Shown: positions 22,571-31,701, counted from the stretch's first letter. The stretch is 64,000 bases of DNA from JAANXG01 sp963731035 (GCA_963731035.1 CAVSUY010000022.1:434001-498000), one strand, 5' to 3'. The notes: a model not told the origin generated them from the sequence alone. Made by a program: numbers and translations.

Positions 22571-24970
22571 TCAGACGGCATTCCTCCTGCTGCGCCCGAT
22601 GCTCCGGACGTTGTCTCTGGGGTCCGTCAACCCGTTACGCAGTATGTCCAACAGTCTGCCCTCTCCCACCGGACGACTGAAGTAGTGTCCCTGGAATACC
22701 AGGCACGAACGCGACTTCAAAGCGTCGAACACGGCGACTGATTCGACACCTTCAGCTATGACTTCCAGGCCGAGGTTCTTGGCCATGGAAACGATGGTCT
22801 CGACAATGACGGCATCGTTTGGATCCACCACGACGTCGCGGGTGAACGATTGGTCTATCTTGATGCGGTCCAGCGGCAATTTCTTGAGGTATGCGAGGGA
22901 AGAATAACCGGTTCCAAAGTCGTCTATGGCGAATTGGATGCCCAGCTTCTTCAAGGCACGCATCTTTTCTATGGCACTTTCCACGTTCATCATCACCGCC
23001 CCCTCGGTGATCTCCATTTCCAGCTTCGTTGGATCGGCGCCGGTCTCCGACAGGATACGGATCACTCTGCCCACGAAGTCGCTCTGGTGGAACTGCCTCG
23101 GGCTCACATTGATGGAAAGCCTGTTGAGCTCGACGCCATCGTCCATCCACTGCTTGAGGTGCCGGCAGGCGCGCACAATCACCCAGTCTCCAAGCGGCAG
23201 CACCAACCCCGACTCCTCGGCAATGTCTATAACCTCGTTGGTTTCCGATTCGTCCTGCTCGGTGCCGTCGAGGCGCAGCAGTGCCTCGACGCCGGCAATG
23301 CCGCCGTGGATATCCACCTGGGGCTGAAAATCGAAGCGTATCTGGTCCCGCACCAATGCCTGCTGTATCACCCGCTGCAAGTCGAGCTTTCTGTTGGCCG
23401 CTTCCCGCATGCTCGCGACGAAGAACTCGATGGTATGCCTCCCCGCCACCTTGGCGCGGTACATGGCCGTATCGGCATTTTTCAGCAGCTCCGCCGCCAT
23501 TTCCTCCACCGCGTATCCTTCCAGCGGGAACAAGGATATGCCAATGCTGACGGACACCTGCAGCTCGTGCCCGCCGACCTGGTAGGGCAGTGCCAGCCGC
23601 CGCTGGATCTTTTCGCCGATTCGTCTCGCCAGCCTCTTGGCCTCACCCTGGCTCTGGGAGAGATCGGGCAGCAGTACGGTGAATTCATCTCCCCCCAATC
23701 GTCCCACCAGATCCGTGGTGCGCACGATTTCGCGTATTCGGTCCGCGATCTTCTTGAGAAGCTGATCCCCGATGGCATGACCCAGGGAGTCATTGATATT
23801 CTTGAAATGGTCGAGGTCCATGAACAACAGGGCGCCTTTGCGGTCGAGCCGCACGGCGTGCTCGATGGCGGAATCCAGCCTGTTGACGAGCTGTTGGCGG
23901 TTGGGGAGTTCCGTGAGGGAATCGAAGTAGGCGTACCGGTGTATCTCCTGCTCGGCGTGCTTGCGCTCGGTAATGTCCTGGGTAACACCGATCATCCTGG
24001 CGGTATCACCGCGTTCGTCGACGATACGGCGTCCCTGGGCTTCGAGCCAGCGGACCGCGCCGTCCGTGCGGCTGATACGGAACTCGACTTTGTAAGGATC
24101 ATCGCTCTCCAACGCGGACCTCCCTGCGCCCAGGAATTCCTCACGATCGCTTTCCAGGACCAGGCTCGGGAAGTCCGGGTACAACCCAAGCTCGTCCGCT
24201 GGACCGAGCAGCTGCTTCGGATCACGTCCCCAGCGCATCCGGTCATTCTTCACATCCCATTCCCAGTCGTACAGATTCGCAGCGTCAATCGCCAGCTGAA
24301 CTCTCTGGCGCTCTTCGCCGAGGTCCCGCTGGGCGGCGTTGATGCGAGTTATGTAATACACCAGGGCGGCCGCCACCAGGAACAGGACGGCGAACACCAC
24401 CATCATCTGGATGCGGAAAGAGGTTATTTTCCGACTCTGCCCCTCGAGAATGGAAAATGCCAGTCTGTCCGAGCCGTCTACGAGGCTCTGAACCTGGGAA
24501 TAGGCATCCGCGACCCGGGTGCGGACGAGCGAGAGCACTTGCTCGTCCGAGAGGTCGTAGCCATTGACGCCGTCGGTCAACCAGGTATTGATGTCGAACA
24601 ACATCGGGGCGATCACCGCGTGCAGCGAGGCGGCGCCCATCAGGTTGTCGAGCTTGTAGGTACCACGGATCTTCTTGAGGCGGAGCTCCAGGGCATCGAT
24701 CCTGGTGAGAATTCTCTTGAATTGGCTCGGCGTGGCGGTCGTGTTCTGCACCAGGTCGTTCAATTCTCCTACCTGCTGCGCAAGGCTTCCTATGTCGCGC
24801 CGCTGCTCCAGAATCTTCAACGGCAGCGCGCGTTCGATATCGCTCAAGGTATTGTCGATGTATAAGGTAACACCTCCGATGACCGCCATAATCGCCAGAA
24901 CCAACAATGGCGCCGTCCTCGAGCGCCAGGCACGGGACAGGACGGTGGACAGTCGCTTTGCTGATTTCAT
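22571..24970 (-). CDS. Membrane-anchored PAS-GGDEF-EAL c-di-GMP enzyme
   Basis: A 799-residue inner-membrane protein: span 1 at about 21-38, a 150-residue periplasmic sensor region, span 2 at about 188-207, a PAS/PAC domain (225-335), GGDEF (345-510) and EAL (520-785). The cyclase motif GGDEF (426-430) is intact and preceded by an RTTD inhibitory site (417-420). The phosphodiesterase motifs EALLR (562) and DDFGTGYSSL are intact, so both making and breaking of c-di-GMP are possible. It follows the TAXI binding-protein gene by 20 bases, which suggests that protein feeds a signal to the periplasmic region. Confidence 0.9.
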   Translation of the reverse strand: MKSAKRLSTVLSRAWRSRTAPLLVLAIMAVIGGVTLYIDNTLSDIERALPLKILEQRRDIGSLAQQVGELNDLVQNTTATPSQFKRILTRIDALELRLKKIRGTYKLDNLMGAASLHAVIAPMLFDINTWLTDGVNGYDLSDEQVLSLVRTRVADAYSQVQSLVDGSDRLAFSILEGQSRKITSFRIQMMVVFAVLFLVAAALVYYITRINAAQRDLGEERQRVQLAIDAANLYDWEWDVKNDRMRWGRDPKQLLGPADELGLYPDFPSLVLESDREEFLGAGRSALESDDPYKVEFRISRTDGAVRWLEAQGRRIVDERGDTARMIGVTQDITERKHAEQEIHRYAYFDSLTELPNRQQLVNRLDSAIEHAVRLDRKGALLFMDLDHFKNINDSLGHAIGDQLLKKIADRIREIVRTTDLVGRLGGDEFTVLLPDLSQSQGEAKRLARRIGEKIQRRLALPYQVGGHELQVSVSIGISLFPLEGYAVEEMAAELLKNADTAMYRAKVAGRHTIEFFVASMREAANRKLDLQRVIQQALVRDQIRFDFQPQVDIHGGIAGVEALLRLDGTEQDESETNEVIDIAEESGLVLPLGDWVIVRACRHLKQWMDDGVELNRLSINVSPRQFHQSDFVGRVIRILSETGADPTKLEMEITEGAVMMNVESAIEKMRALKKLGIQFAIDDFGTGYSSLAYLKKLPLDRIKIDQSFTRDVVVDPNDAVIVETIVSMAKNLGLEVIAEGVESVAVFDALKSRSCLVFQGHYFSRPVGEGRLLDILRNGLTDPRDNVRSIGRSRRNAV

Positions 24971-24990
24971 GCTCTCGTCGGGCCGTCGTG

Positions 24991-25992
24991 CTATGGAATC
25001 AGGCCCGCCTTCTTGTAGTAGCGTCTTGCCCCGGGGTGCAGCGGAATGGCCACGCCCTGCAACGCGCTCTCGAGCCGGATCTCCCTGGCCTTCTCATGGC
25101 CCTGGTCGAGGAGCTGTCGAGAGGATTTATTCCACAGAGCTCGGGTTATTTCGTACACCAATTCGTCGTCGATATCCGAGCGAGTCACCCAAAGGGCCCT
25201 GACTCCGATGGAGGGGACCCTGCCAATTCCCTTGTAAACACCGGGTTCGATGTATTGAATGGAAAAGAAGTGATACTTGTCAATCAGCGCCGCTCGCTCG
25301 CGGCCGTCGATCGGTACCAGGTTGATGGCCACCGAGCGGGCGAGTTTCCGGATCGACGTCACTGGAGATCCGGCGACAATGAAGAAAGCGTCCAGGTCGC
25401 CATTTCGAATCTTCTCGGCCGCGAGATTGGGCTTGATGTATTCGGGCTCGATGTCCGATTCCGACAGCCCGTATGCGTGCAGGACCAGTCGCGCATCCAC
25501 CAGAGTTCCCGATCCCGGCTCGTCGAGTGAGACGTGCTTGCCTTTGAGGTCCGCAACCGAATGTATGGAAGCGTCCCTTCTGGCAACGATATGGATCGTC
25601 TCCGCATAGAGACTGGCAATCGCCCTCAGGTTCGGATAGAACCCGGTCCCTTTGAATACCCCGGTTCGGGAATAGGCCCAGTAGGCGACGTCCGACTGGG
25701 AGAACCCCGACTCCAGCGCGCCCGAGCCAATGGCCCTGACGTTCGCCAGCGAGCCGTTCGCCGACTGGGCTACCGCCACCAACCCCGGCACACCGCAACG
25801 TTCAGGATCCCGACATGTTTGACCGTCCTCTGGCTGGCTCACCGCTCTGGCGATCAGCCTGCCCACCGGGTAGTAGGTGCCGCCCGCACCCCCAGTCCCG
25901 ATTCGAAACAGGTTCAGGTCCCCGGCCACGGCAAGTAACGAGGCCAAGGCGAAGGCACTTGCAATAGTAATTACCGCTGATCTCGGAACCAT
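24991..25992 (-). CDS. TAXI-family periplasmic solute-binding protein
   Basis: A 333-residue exported protein with a signal peptide (about 1-23). The mature chain begins with the TAXI signature FRIGTGGAGGTYYPVGRLIARAV, shown here in part, and continues with ANVRAIGSGALESGFSQSDV and SLYAETIHIVARRDASI. TAXI proteins usually deliver substrate to a fused DctQM-type TRAP permease. No TRAP permease gene lies in the window; the next gene is the GGDEF-EAL protein. A sensory role is therefore plausible. Ligand unknown. Confidence 0.88.
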   Translation of the reverse strand: MVPRSAVITIASAFALASLLAVAGDLNLFRIGTGGAGGTYYPVGRLIARAVSQPEDGQTCRDPERCGVPGLVAVAQSANGSLANVRAIGSGALESGFSQSDVAYWAYSRTGVFKGTGFYPNLRAIASLYAETIHIVARRDASIHSVADLKGKHVSLDEPGSGTLVDARLVLHAYGLSESDIEPEYIKPNLAAEKIRNGDLDAFFIVAGSPVTSIRKLARSVAINLVPIDGRERAALIDKYHFFSIQYIEPGVYKGIGRVPSIGVRALWVTRSDIDDELVYEITRALWNKSSRQLLDQGHEKAREIRLESALQGVAIPLHPGARRYYKKAGLIP

Positions 25993-26176
25993 GGCGTCAG
26001 GTGGATGCGAAATTCCTTAATAATCCTGTTGTTAGGCGCAAGTCTAGCAGGAAATTCTCAGCCACGGACCAGAGATGGGGGCCGGCGAATTCGGTTGGCG
26101 CGAGTGCTCAATGAGCCCGGCAGAGTGGCGGTGGGAATCCGGCGGCGGCGTGCCGCCATCGGACAGGGACCGGCCC

Positions 26177-26488
26177 TTAAAACTTCTGCTTGGCGTCCTC
26201 CAACCTCTTCTTTGCTGCGCTCAGGTCCTTGCGCAAGGTGTCGATCTGGTCCTTGACGCAATTCTCGTATTCCGCGAGCTCCTTTTCGTAGTCCGAAAAG
26301 TCCTTCTCGCACCGGTCGACTTCGAGCTTGCTCTGGAAGTCGCTGTCCTTGTCCACGCAGTAAGGGGCTACGGGCTCGCTGCAGAAATCATCACCGAGCG
26401 CCACTCCGTGCAGCGACAATCCGATTATGGCGAGAAACAGAAGAAGCGCTGACTTGCGTGACAGGTATGTGTTGGGACGGTGGGGCAC
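26177..26488 (-). CDS. Small exported coiled-coil protein
   Basis: A 103-residue protein with a signal peptide (basic SRK, hydrophobic ALLLFLAIIGLSLHG, cleavage near VALG). The mature part has four Cys (DFCSEP, PYCVDK, DRCEKD, ENCVKD) and a heptad-rich charged helix to the end (LRKDLSAAKKRLEDAKQKF). Unrecognised family. GAGGAG lies just before the GTG start chosen; an ATG ten codons earlier lacks a ribosome site. A TTGACG/TAGCAT promoter-like pair lies upstream. Confidence 0.6.
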   Translation of the reverse strand: MPHRPNTYLSRKSALLLFLAIIGLSLHGVALGDDFCSEPVAPYCVDKDSDFQSKLEVDRCEKDFSDYEKELAEYENCVKDQIDTLRKDLSAAKKRLEDAKQKF

Positions 26489-26645
26489 GGGCTCCTCGTG
26501 TGTCGTTGTTCGGAACATGCTACTGCGGGGAGGAAATAGTCGTCAAACGGTACTTTATCGGGCCCGGGGGGCCACACAGGCGCCCGATTTCACGCTTATA
26601 TCCTCCCCACGACGGGCCCCGCCGGCAAGAAGTGGGCACGGATTA

Positions 26646-26721
26646 TGGTGGGCCGTGCAGGGATCGAACCTGCGACCACCTGATTAAAAGTCAGATGCTC
26701 TACCGACTGAGCTAACGGCCC
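26646..26721 (-). tRNA. tRNA-Lys (UUU anticodon)
   Basis: A 76-base cloverleaf. The acceptor arm pairs GGGCCGT with ACGGCCC, and CCA is encoded. D-arm: AGCTCAGTCGGTAGAGC. The anticodon loop reads CTTTTAA, giving UUU (Lys). The T-arm contains GGTTCGATCC. It follows cpoB, as tRNA-Lys does in E. coli. Confidence 0.97.
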
Positions 26722-26742
26722 ATGCCGCGCACAAGGCGCGGG

Positions 26743-26771
26743 ATTATCCCGAGGCGCTCCGGAGGTGTCAA
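26743..26771 (-). promoter_or_regulatory. Sigma-70 promoter of tRNA-Lys
   Basis: On the minus strand TTGACA and GATAAT are separated by 17 bases, a near-perfect consensus. The bases after the -10, CCCGCGCC, form a GC-rich discriminator, the hallmark of stringently controlled stable RNA genes. The tRNA starts about 21 bases after the -10. Confidence 0.8.
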
Positions 26772-26806
26772 CGAAGCCCCGACCCGGTCCGTGGACAGGT
26801 GGCGAG

Positions 26807-27820
26807 CTATCGGATTTTGTTCAATCGCGTCTCCGCCGATATAGCGACGCGGCTCCCCGGATACTGCGAAATCACCTGATTCAGGGTCTGCCGTGCCTCA
26901 TCTGTTTTTCCCAGCTCCGCCTGAACGTAACCCAGTTTGAGCATCGCCTCCGGCACCCGCTGGCTGTCGGGGTACTGGCTCACCACCGCCTGGAAAGCGT
27001 CCAGCGCGCTGTCGAAGTCTCTGGTCACGTAGTAGGCTTCGCCGATCCAGTACTGGGCGTCGTCGATCAGTGCGCCGTTGGGAAACTTCGATATCAACGA
27101 CCGGAACGCAATGATCGCGTCGGCATAGCGGCTCTGCTTCAACAGCTCGAAGGCATCGTCGTAGGCCGCCTGCTCATCCGCGCTGGCCACCGCCATCTGG
27201 GCGGGACGCTGCCCGCCCGCTCCCTGGGATGGAGCAAGGGATGCCGACTGTTGGACCTGATCGCCGGCCTGGTCGGAGCTCTGTCCTTGTTGGGCCGACT
27301 GCTGACCCTGGCTCTGACCCTGGCTCTGACCCTGGGACACGCCTTGCTGCCCATAGACCTGTTGCTGTCCCTGCTGGCTTCCCGCCTGGTCCGTCGCCTG
27401 CCCCGCGGTCCCGGAACCCTGGGTGGATGCCGGCTGCTGCATCTGGCTGCCACCCTGGGACTGACCATAGCCCTCCTGCTTCTGCCCGTAGCCGAGCTGT
27501 TGACCGCCGCTTCCGGCCTGGTCGGCGGGCTGGCCGGTGCCGGTGGCCCGCTCGGCCCGGCGCAGACGATAGTCGAGATCATCGTACAGCTGGCGCTGAC
27601 GTTCCTGCAGCTTATTCAACTCGTTCCGCTGGACCTCCACATTGTCACGCAGATCCGCCAGCTCGCGACGCATCTCCTGGATGCCGACTGCTTCGTTGAC
27701 AGAGTCGTTGGACCCGGCGCTCCGCGCCGGGGCGACCGGCGCGGATTCGCAACCGGTAGCCAGGATCGCCAGCAAAGCCACGAATGCCGGAACGGCCGTG
27801 CTTCTCATTCGTGGTGCCAT
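26807..27820 (-). CDS. cpoB: CpoB (YbgF), Tol-Pal associated TPR protein with a lipobox
   Basis: A 337-residue envelope protein. In E. coli, CpoB is a soluble periplasmic protein that links PBP1b activity to Tol-driven constriction. Here the signal ends LAILATGC, a lipobox, so it may be a lipoprotein. A coiled-coil segment (residues 40-90) is followed by a Gln/Gly/Ser-rich stretch of about 110 residues (repeats of SQGQ and QQGQ) and then TPR repeats (about 215-335: YDDAFELLKQSRYADAI, DAQYWIGEAYY). Its ATG overlaps the pal stop (TAATG), showing coupling. It ends the tol operon. Confidence 0.92.
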   Translation of the reverse strand: MAPRMRSTAVPAFVALLAILATGCESAPVAPARSAGSNDSVNEAVGIQEMRRELADLRDNVEVQRNELNKLQERQRQLYDDLDYRLRRAERATGTGQPADQAGSGGQQLGYGQKQEGYGQSQGGSQMQQPASTQGSGTAGQATDQAGSQQGQQQVYGQQGVSQGQSQGQSQGQQSAQQGQSSDQAGDQVQQSASLAPSQGAGGQRPAQMAVASADEQAAYDDAFELLKQSRYADAIIAFRSLISKFPNGALIDDAQYWIGEAYYVTRDFDSALDAFQAVVSQYPDSQRVPEAMLKLGYVQAELGKTDEARQTLNQVISQYPGSRVAISAETRLNKIR

Positions 27821-28320
27821 TACCGCAGTATAACGACTCGGCGGTTCAGTCGCCACGCGCTCTCATCGTGGCCCAGGGCCGCGGGTCGTTCCTCCCCATA
27901 GGATATGGTTTGAATGCGTCCCGGCGATACGCCATAGGCCTCCATGATTTCGGCCACGGCGTTCGCGCGCCGTTCACCCAGGGCAAGGTTATACTCCCGC
28001 GTGCCCCGCTCGTCCGCGTGACCTTCCAAGACCACGTTGACGTCCGGGTTGTTCAGCAGAAACTGAGAATGAGCCTCGATGACCTTTCGCGAATGGTCGT
28101 CGACGGCCGAGCTGTCGAACTCGAAGTAGACCTTGTTGGAATTGAGCAGGTCCTTCTGGTCCTCGCTCAGCATGCTGCCGGAGGCACCGGACCCCTCGCT
28201 GAGGCCGCTCGCAGTTGCGCCTTGCGCACCCTCTTCCTTCTTCACGCTTTTGTGACCGCCACAACCCGCCAGCATCAAGCTCAGCACTGCCGCGATTACA
28301 AACTGGTTTCGCTTCAACAT
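27820..28320 (-). CDS. pal: Peptidoglycan-associated lipoprotein Pal
   Basis: A 166-residue outer-membrane lipoprotein. The lipobox is LMLAGC, with Cys20 as the lipid anchor. A short Gly/Ser linker leads to the OmpA-C domain, starting VYFEFDSSAVD. The peptidoglycan-binding motif is GHADERGTREYNLALGERRA. Pal binds peptidoglycan and TolB and draws the outer membrane in at the division site. It lies between tolB (13-base gap) and cpoB (one-base overlap). Confidence 0.97.
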   Translation of the reverse strand: MLKRNQFVIAAVLSLMLAGCGGHKSVKKEEGAQGATASGLSEGSGASGSMLSEDQKDLLNSNKVYFEFDSSAVDDHSRKVIEAHSQFLLNNPDVNVVLEGHADERGTREYNLALGERRANAVAEIMEAYGVSPGRIQTISYGEERPAALGHDESAWRLNRRVVILR

Positions 28321-28333
28321 CGTCTTCACTCCT

Positions 28334-29644
28334 CTAGAGTTTCTGGTTGTACGGGGACCACGCGGGCTCGCGCACGTCACCCTTCTGGAACCGCAAAGTC
28401 TGTTTCACTCGTCCGTCGGAAGAGACTGCCGCGAGAACTCCATGACCGTTCTGCTGCGTCGCATACAGAATCATCGCCCCGTTCGGGGCGAAGGTGGGGG
28501 ATTCGTCCAGGCTCGTGTTGGTCAAGACATGCAACTCCTGGTTCTTCAGATAAAACACGCCGATTCGATAGCCCTGCCCCTCGTTGGTCACCAGGGTGAG
28601 GCGGTCGCCATCCGGAGCGTAGGAAGCACGCGCGTTGTAGGCGCCCTCGAACGTCAGCCGTTCGACGCCGGTGCCATCGCGCCGAATGCGATAGATCTGC
28701 GGCCTCCCGGAGCGGTCCGACGTGAAGACAAGGTGCCTCCCATCCGGAGACCACGCGGCTTCCGTATCGATAGCCTGATTGCGCGTGAGGCGCGTGACTG
28801 CGCCCGACTGGAGATCCAGCAGATAGATTTCCGGGTTTCCGTCCTTGGAAGAGGTAAACGCAAGGGTCCGTCCGTCGGGTGACCAGGCGGGCGCACCGTT
28901 GACTCCCTTGTAGGAAGCCACGAGCTGGCGCGAGGCGTCCCGAAGCCGCTGGACGTACACCATCGACCGTCCCTGCTCGAATGAAACGTAGGCCAGCTTC
29001 TGGCCGTCCGGCGACCAGGCGGGAGACAGCATGGGCTCGCTCGACTTCAGGATGGTCTGTGGGTCATAGCCGTCGGAATCAGCCACCTGGAGCAGATAGG
29101 TAGACGTCCCATTGTGCGATTCCAGGGTGACGTATGCGATCTTCGTATCGAACGCACCGGGCTCTCCGATCAACTTGAGGTATACGAAGTCCGCGATCTG
29201 GTGTGCGATTTTCCTCAGCTTGTCCCCGCTCACCTCGTAGCGGAAGCCGCCGAGTTGGGTTTCCTTGAAGACGTCGAACAGACGGAACTCGACACGATAC
29301 CTATCGGTAGCCATGCGGATGACGCGCCCCACCACCAGGGCCTCGGACTTGATCAAGCGCCAGTCCTTGAAGTTGATGTCGTTATGGTCGTGGGGATGGC
29401 TCAGAAAATCGTCGTGTGAGATTGTTTCGAAGCGGCCGCTTCGCCGAAGATCCGATTCCACGACGTTGCTGACGTCCTGGGGAGGCGGTTCGCTGCCCCG
29501 GTACTCGAACGGAACGACGGCGATCGGAATTCCCGCCGCCACCCCCTGGGTGATATCGATTTCCAGCGCCGCGCCAGCGGGCCTGATGGCCAGCAGCGCG
29601 GTAGCCAGCACGATAATGACGCTGATTCTTTGTTGCATTCTCAT
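28334..29644 (-). CDS. tolB: Tol-Pal system periplasmic protein TolB
   Basis: A 436-residue periplasmic protein with a signal peptide (about 1-25). The N-terminal alpha/beta domain (IAVVPFEYRGSE onward) is followed by a six-bladed beta-propeller with repeated SPDGxxLA/SPDGRxL motifs, for example AWSPDGQKLAYVSFE and PAWSPDGRTLAFTSS. TolB binds Pal and is released by TolA. The start overlaps the tolA stop by one base (TAATG); a second ATG two codons later is possible. Confidence 0.97.
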   Translation of the reverse strand: MRMQQRISVIIVLATALLAIRPAGAALEIDITQGVAAGIPIAVVPFEYRGSEPPPQDVSNVVESDLRRSGRFETISHDDFLSHPHDHNDINFKDWRLIKSEALVVGRVIRMATDRYRVEFRLFDVFKETQLGGFRYEVSGDKLRKIAHQIADFVYLKLIGEPGAFDTKIAYVTLESHNGTSTYLLQVADSDGYDPQTILKSSEPMLSPAWSPDGQKLAYVSFEQGRSMVYVQRLRDASRQLVASYKGVNGAPAWSPDGRTLAFTSSKDGNPEIYLLDLQSGAVTRLTRNQAIDTEAAWSPDGRHLVFTSDRSGRPQIYRIRRDGTGVERLTFEGAYNARASYAPDGDRLTLVTNEGQGYRIGVFYLKNQELHVLTNTSLDESPTFAPNGAMILYATQQNGHGVLAAVSSDGRVKQTLRFQKGDVREPAWSPYNQKL

Positions 29645-30528
29645 TACGAAACCAATTCTGCCGGTTTAAATTTCAAAGTCAGATTCCTAAACTCCTCATT
29701 CACCCCCTTTTCCTGGGGAATGGGCAGGGGTGAGGCCTTCAACACCGCGTTCTCCACCGAGCGGTCGAACACCGGGTTGCCGCTCGATTTCACGACTTGG
29801 GCGGACAACACCTCGCCCGTCGGGCTGAGGCGTACATTAACATGGGCCTCGATGTCGTCCCGCAGGCCCGCCGGGCGGTTCCAGTTGCGGCTCACCTTCT
29901 GCCGTATGATCGGTATGTATTGGGCCAGTGCCGAGTTGACCTGCCGCTGCAGCCGTTCCTGCTCCAGTTGCTGCTGCAGCTCCTTTTCCCGCTCGCGTTT
30001 CGCCTCCAGTTCCTTCTTGCGCTTCGCCTCCTCGGCCTTGCGCTTTCGCTCCGCCTCCTCCTTTTGCTTCCGCTCGGCTTGCCGACGTTCCTGCTCGGCT
30101 TTAGCTTCGGCTTTCTTTCGTTCCTCTTCCTGCTGCTGCATCTTGGCCAGCTTCTGGCGCTCCTGCTCCTTCTTGTTCTTGATCTCCTCGGCCTTCTTCT
30201 TCTCCTCCGCCTCGTGCTTCTTGATTTCCACTAACTGCTGCTCCTCCTCCTTCTTCTTGTTCAACAGTTCCTCGAGCTTCTTCTGGGCCTCCAGCTGCTT
30301 CTGTTTCTTCGCCTCTTCCTTATTCCTGATGGCCTCCATCTGTTTCTGAACCTCCTTCTCGCTCACCACGCTGGCCTGAACCGGAGCAGGCTCGGGACGG
30401 CGCGCCGAAAAGATACGCGAGGGCCAGTTAAAATTGATCACGAGCAGTACCGCTACAATCGCATGAAACAGAATCGCAAAAAACAATGACTTGGACGTGA
30501 GCCCAATCCGCCGCACGCGAGGCTTCAT
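29644..30528 (-). CDS. tolA: TolA inner-membrane spanning protein
   Basis: A 294-residue protein with the three TolA parts: one membrane span (about 13-35, LFFAILFHAIVAVLLVINF), a long Lys/Glu/Ala helix (about 50-195, with runs such as AEEKKKAEEIKNKKEQE) and a C-terminal domain with YIPIIRQKVSRNWNRPAG and GNPVFDRSVENAVLKASPLP. It transmits proton energy from TolQR to TolB-Pal. The lysine-rich helix uses a biased codon set, which explains long open frames on the other strand. Confidence 0.97.
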   Translation of the reverse strand: MKPRVRRIGLTSKSLFFAILFHAIVAVLLVINFNWPSRIFSARRPEPAPVQASVVSEKEVQKQMEAIRNKEEAKKQKQLEAQKKLEELLNKKKEEEQQLVEIKKHEAEEKKKAEEIKNKKEQERQKLAKMQQQEEERKKAEAKAEQERRQAERKQKEEAERKRKAEEAKRKKELEAKREREKELQQQLEQERLQRQVNSALAQYIPIIRQKVSRNWNRPAGLRDDIEAHVNVRLSPTGEVLSAQVVKSSGNPVFDRSVENAVLKASPLPIPQEKGVNEEFRNLTLKFKPAELVS

Positions 30529-30529
30529 A

Positions 30530-30946
30530 TCACTTCTCGTCCGGCGGCTCGGTAATCATTCCGACGCTCGGGACACCGGCCTGTTGCAGCAACACCATGG
30601 CCTTCACGATGTACCGGTACTGGGCGTTCGCGTCGCCCCGCACCATGAATCTGGCTTCCTTGTTCCGGTTGCGGACAGCGACGGCATAAGCTTGTACTTC
30701 CTCCGGGCTCTTGCGGTCTTTGTCTATATACAGATCGCCATCCGCCGTCACGGTCACCACCACCGGCTCGGTTTCCTCCGGCATCGGCTTCGCCGCCGCC
30801 TGGGGCAGCTGTACGTCGACACCCTGGGTGAGCAGGGGCGCTGTGATCATGAAAATCACCAGCAGCACCAGCGAGACATCGATATACGGCACGACATTTA
30901 TCTCCGCCATCAATTTTCTGCGCTTGGAAGAGCGGTATCCCTGCAT
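30530..30946 (-). CDS. tolR: TolR
   Basis: A 138-residue inner-membrane protein. The single span reads NVVPYIDVSLVLLVIFM and carries the conserved proton-path Asp. A periplasmic domain follows. With TolQ it forms the motor that drives TolA. It ends one base before tolA, and begins 2 bases after tolQ. Confidence 0.96.
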   Translation of the reverse strand: MQGYRSSKRRKLMAEINVVPYIDVSLVLLVIFMITAPLLTQGVDVQLPQAAAKPMPEETEPVVVTVTADGDLYIDKDRKSPEEVQAYAVAVRNRNKEARFMVRGDANAQYRYIVKAMVLLQQAGVPSVGMITEPPDEK

Positions 30947-30948
30947 CG

Positions 30949-31662
30949 TCAGGCGGCCCTCGAGGACATGGTCTGGCGATTAACGATGCTCAGGAACTCA
31001 TCCGCGAAGGCTTCATAGCGAGACAACAAGCGCTCCACCCGGTTGGAAAACCGGTTGTAAGCAATGACCGCGGGAATTGCCGCGAACAGGCCCATCGCAG
31101 TGGCAACCAACGCTTCGGAGATGCCCGGCGCGACACTCGCTATGGTGGCCTGCTGCGTCACCCCCAGGGAACGGAACGCATTCATGATCCCCCACACCGT
31201 TCCAAACAGACCGATATACGGACTCGTGGAGCCGACCGTCGCCAGAAACGACAGATTGGTTTCCAACTCATCAGTTTCTCGCATCAGCGCAACCCGCATC
31301 GAGCGCTGCACAGCATCCAGCATATCCTGACGTCCCGCACTCGCCGTGCCGCCGAGCCGGGTGTATTCGCGGTAACCGGCCACGAATATCGACGCCATGC
31401 CCTCCGGATGCTTGCCGCGTCCGGCCCAGGCGTGGAACAGCGTGTCCATGTCTCCCCCGGACCAGAAATCGTCTTCAAAGTCGTCGGCCGCGCGGGAGGC
31501 GGCCCTGATGCTGAAATACCTGGAGAAAATCATGGTCCAGGACACCACCGAGGCGATCAACAGGATCAGCATCACGAGCTGGACCAGCAGGCTCGCCTCG
31601 GTCACCAACGCTACGATGGACATCGTATCGTGCGGTGCTGCAAGACTTATGGCATTTTCCAT
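30949..31662 (-). CDS. tolQ: TolQ
   Basis: A 237-residue polytopic inner-membrane protein with three spans (about 22-44, 140-162, 172-195). The family signature SPYIGLFGTVWGIMNAF is intact, as is TAMGLFAAIPAVIAYNRF. TolQ pentamers with TolR form the proton-driven motor of the Tol system. The gene follows ybgC by 39 bases. Confidence 0.97.
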   Translation of the reverse strand: MENAISLAAPHDTMSIVALVTEASLLVQLVMLILLIASVVSWTMIFSRYFSIRAASRAADDFEDDFWSGGDMDTLFHAWAGRGKHPEGMASIFVAGYREYTRLGGTASAGRQDMLDAVQRSMRVALMRETDELETNLSFLATVGSTSPYIGLFGTVWGIMNAFRSLGVTQQATIASVAPGISEALVATAMGLFAAIPAVIAYNRFSNRVERLLSRYEAFADEFLSIVNRQTMSSRAA

Positions 31663-31701
31663 TCTTGGGCGTTCTCCCGTGTTTGGAATGGAGTTTTCAT
31701 G

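Noticed and set aside
22850..24865. 671-codon frame opposite the GGDEF-EAL gene
   Set aside because: It lies wholly within a gene with intact GGDEF, PAS and EAL motifs; the antisense product has no recognisable domain and no ribosome site.
29630..30349. Ser/Phe/Cys-rich frame opposite tolA
   Set aside because: This is the complement of the Lys/Glu-rich tolA helix, and its repeats only mirror that helix.
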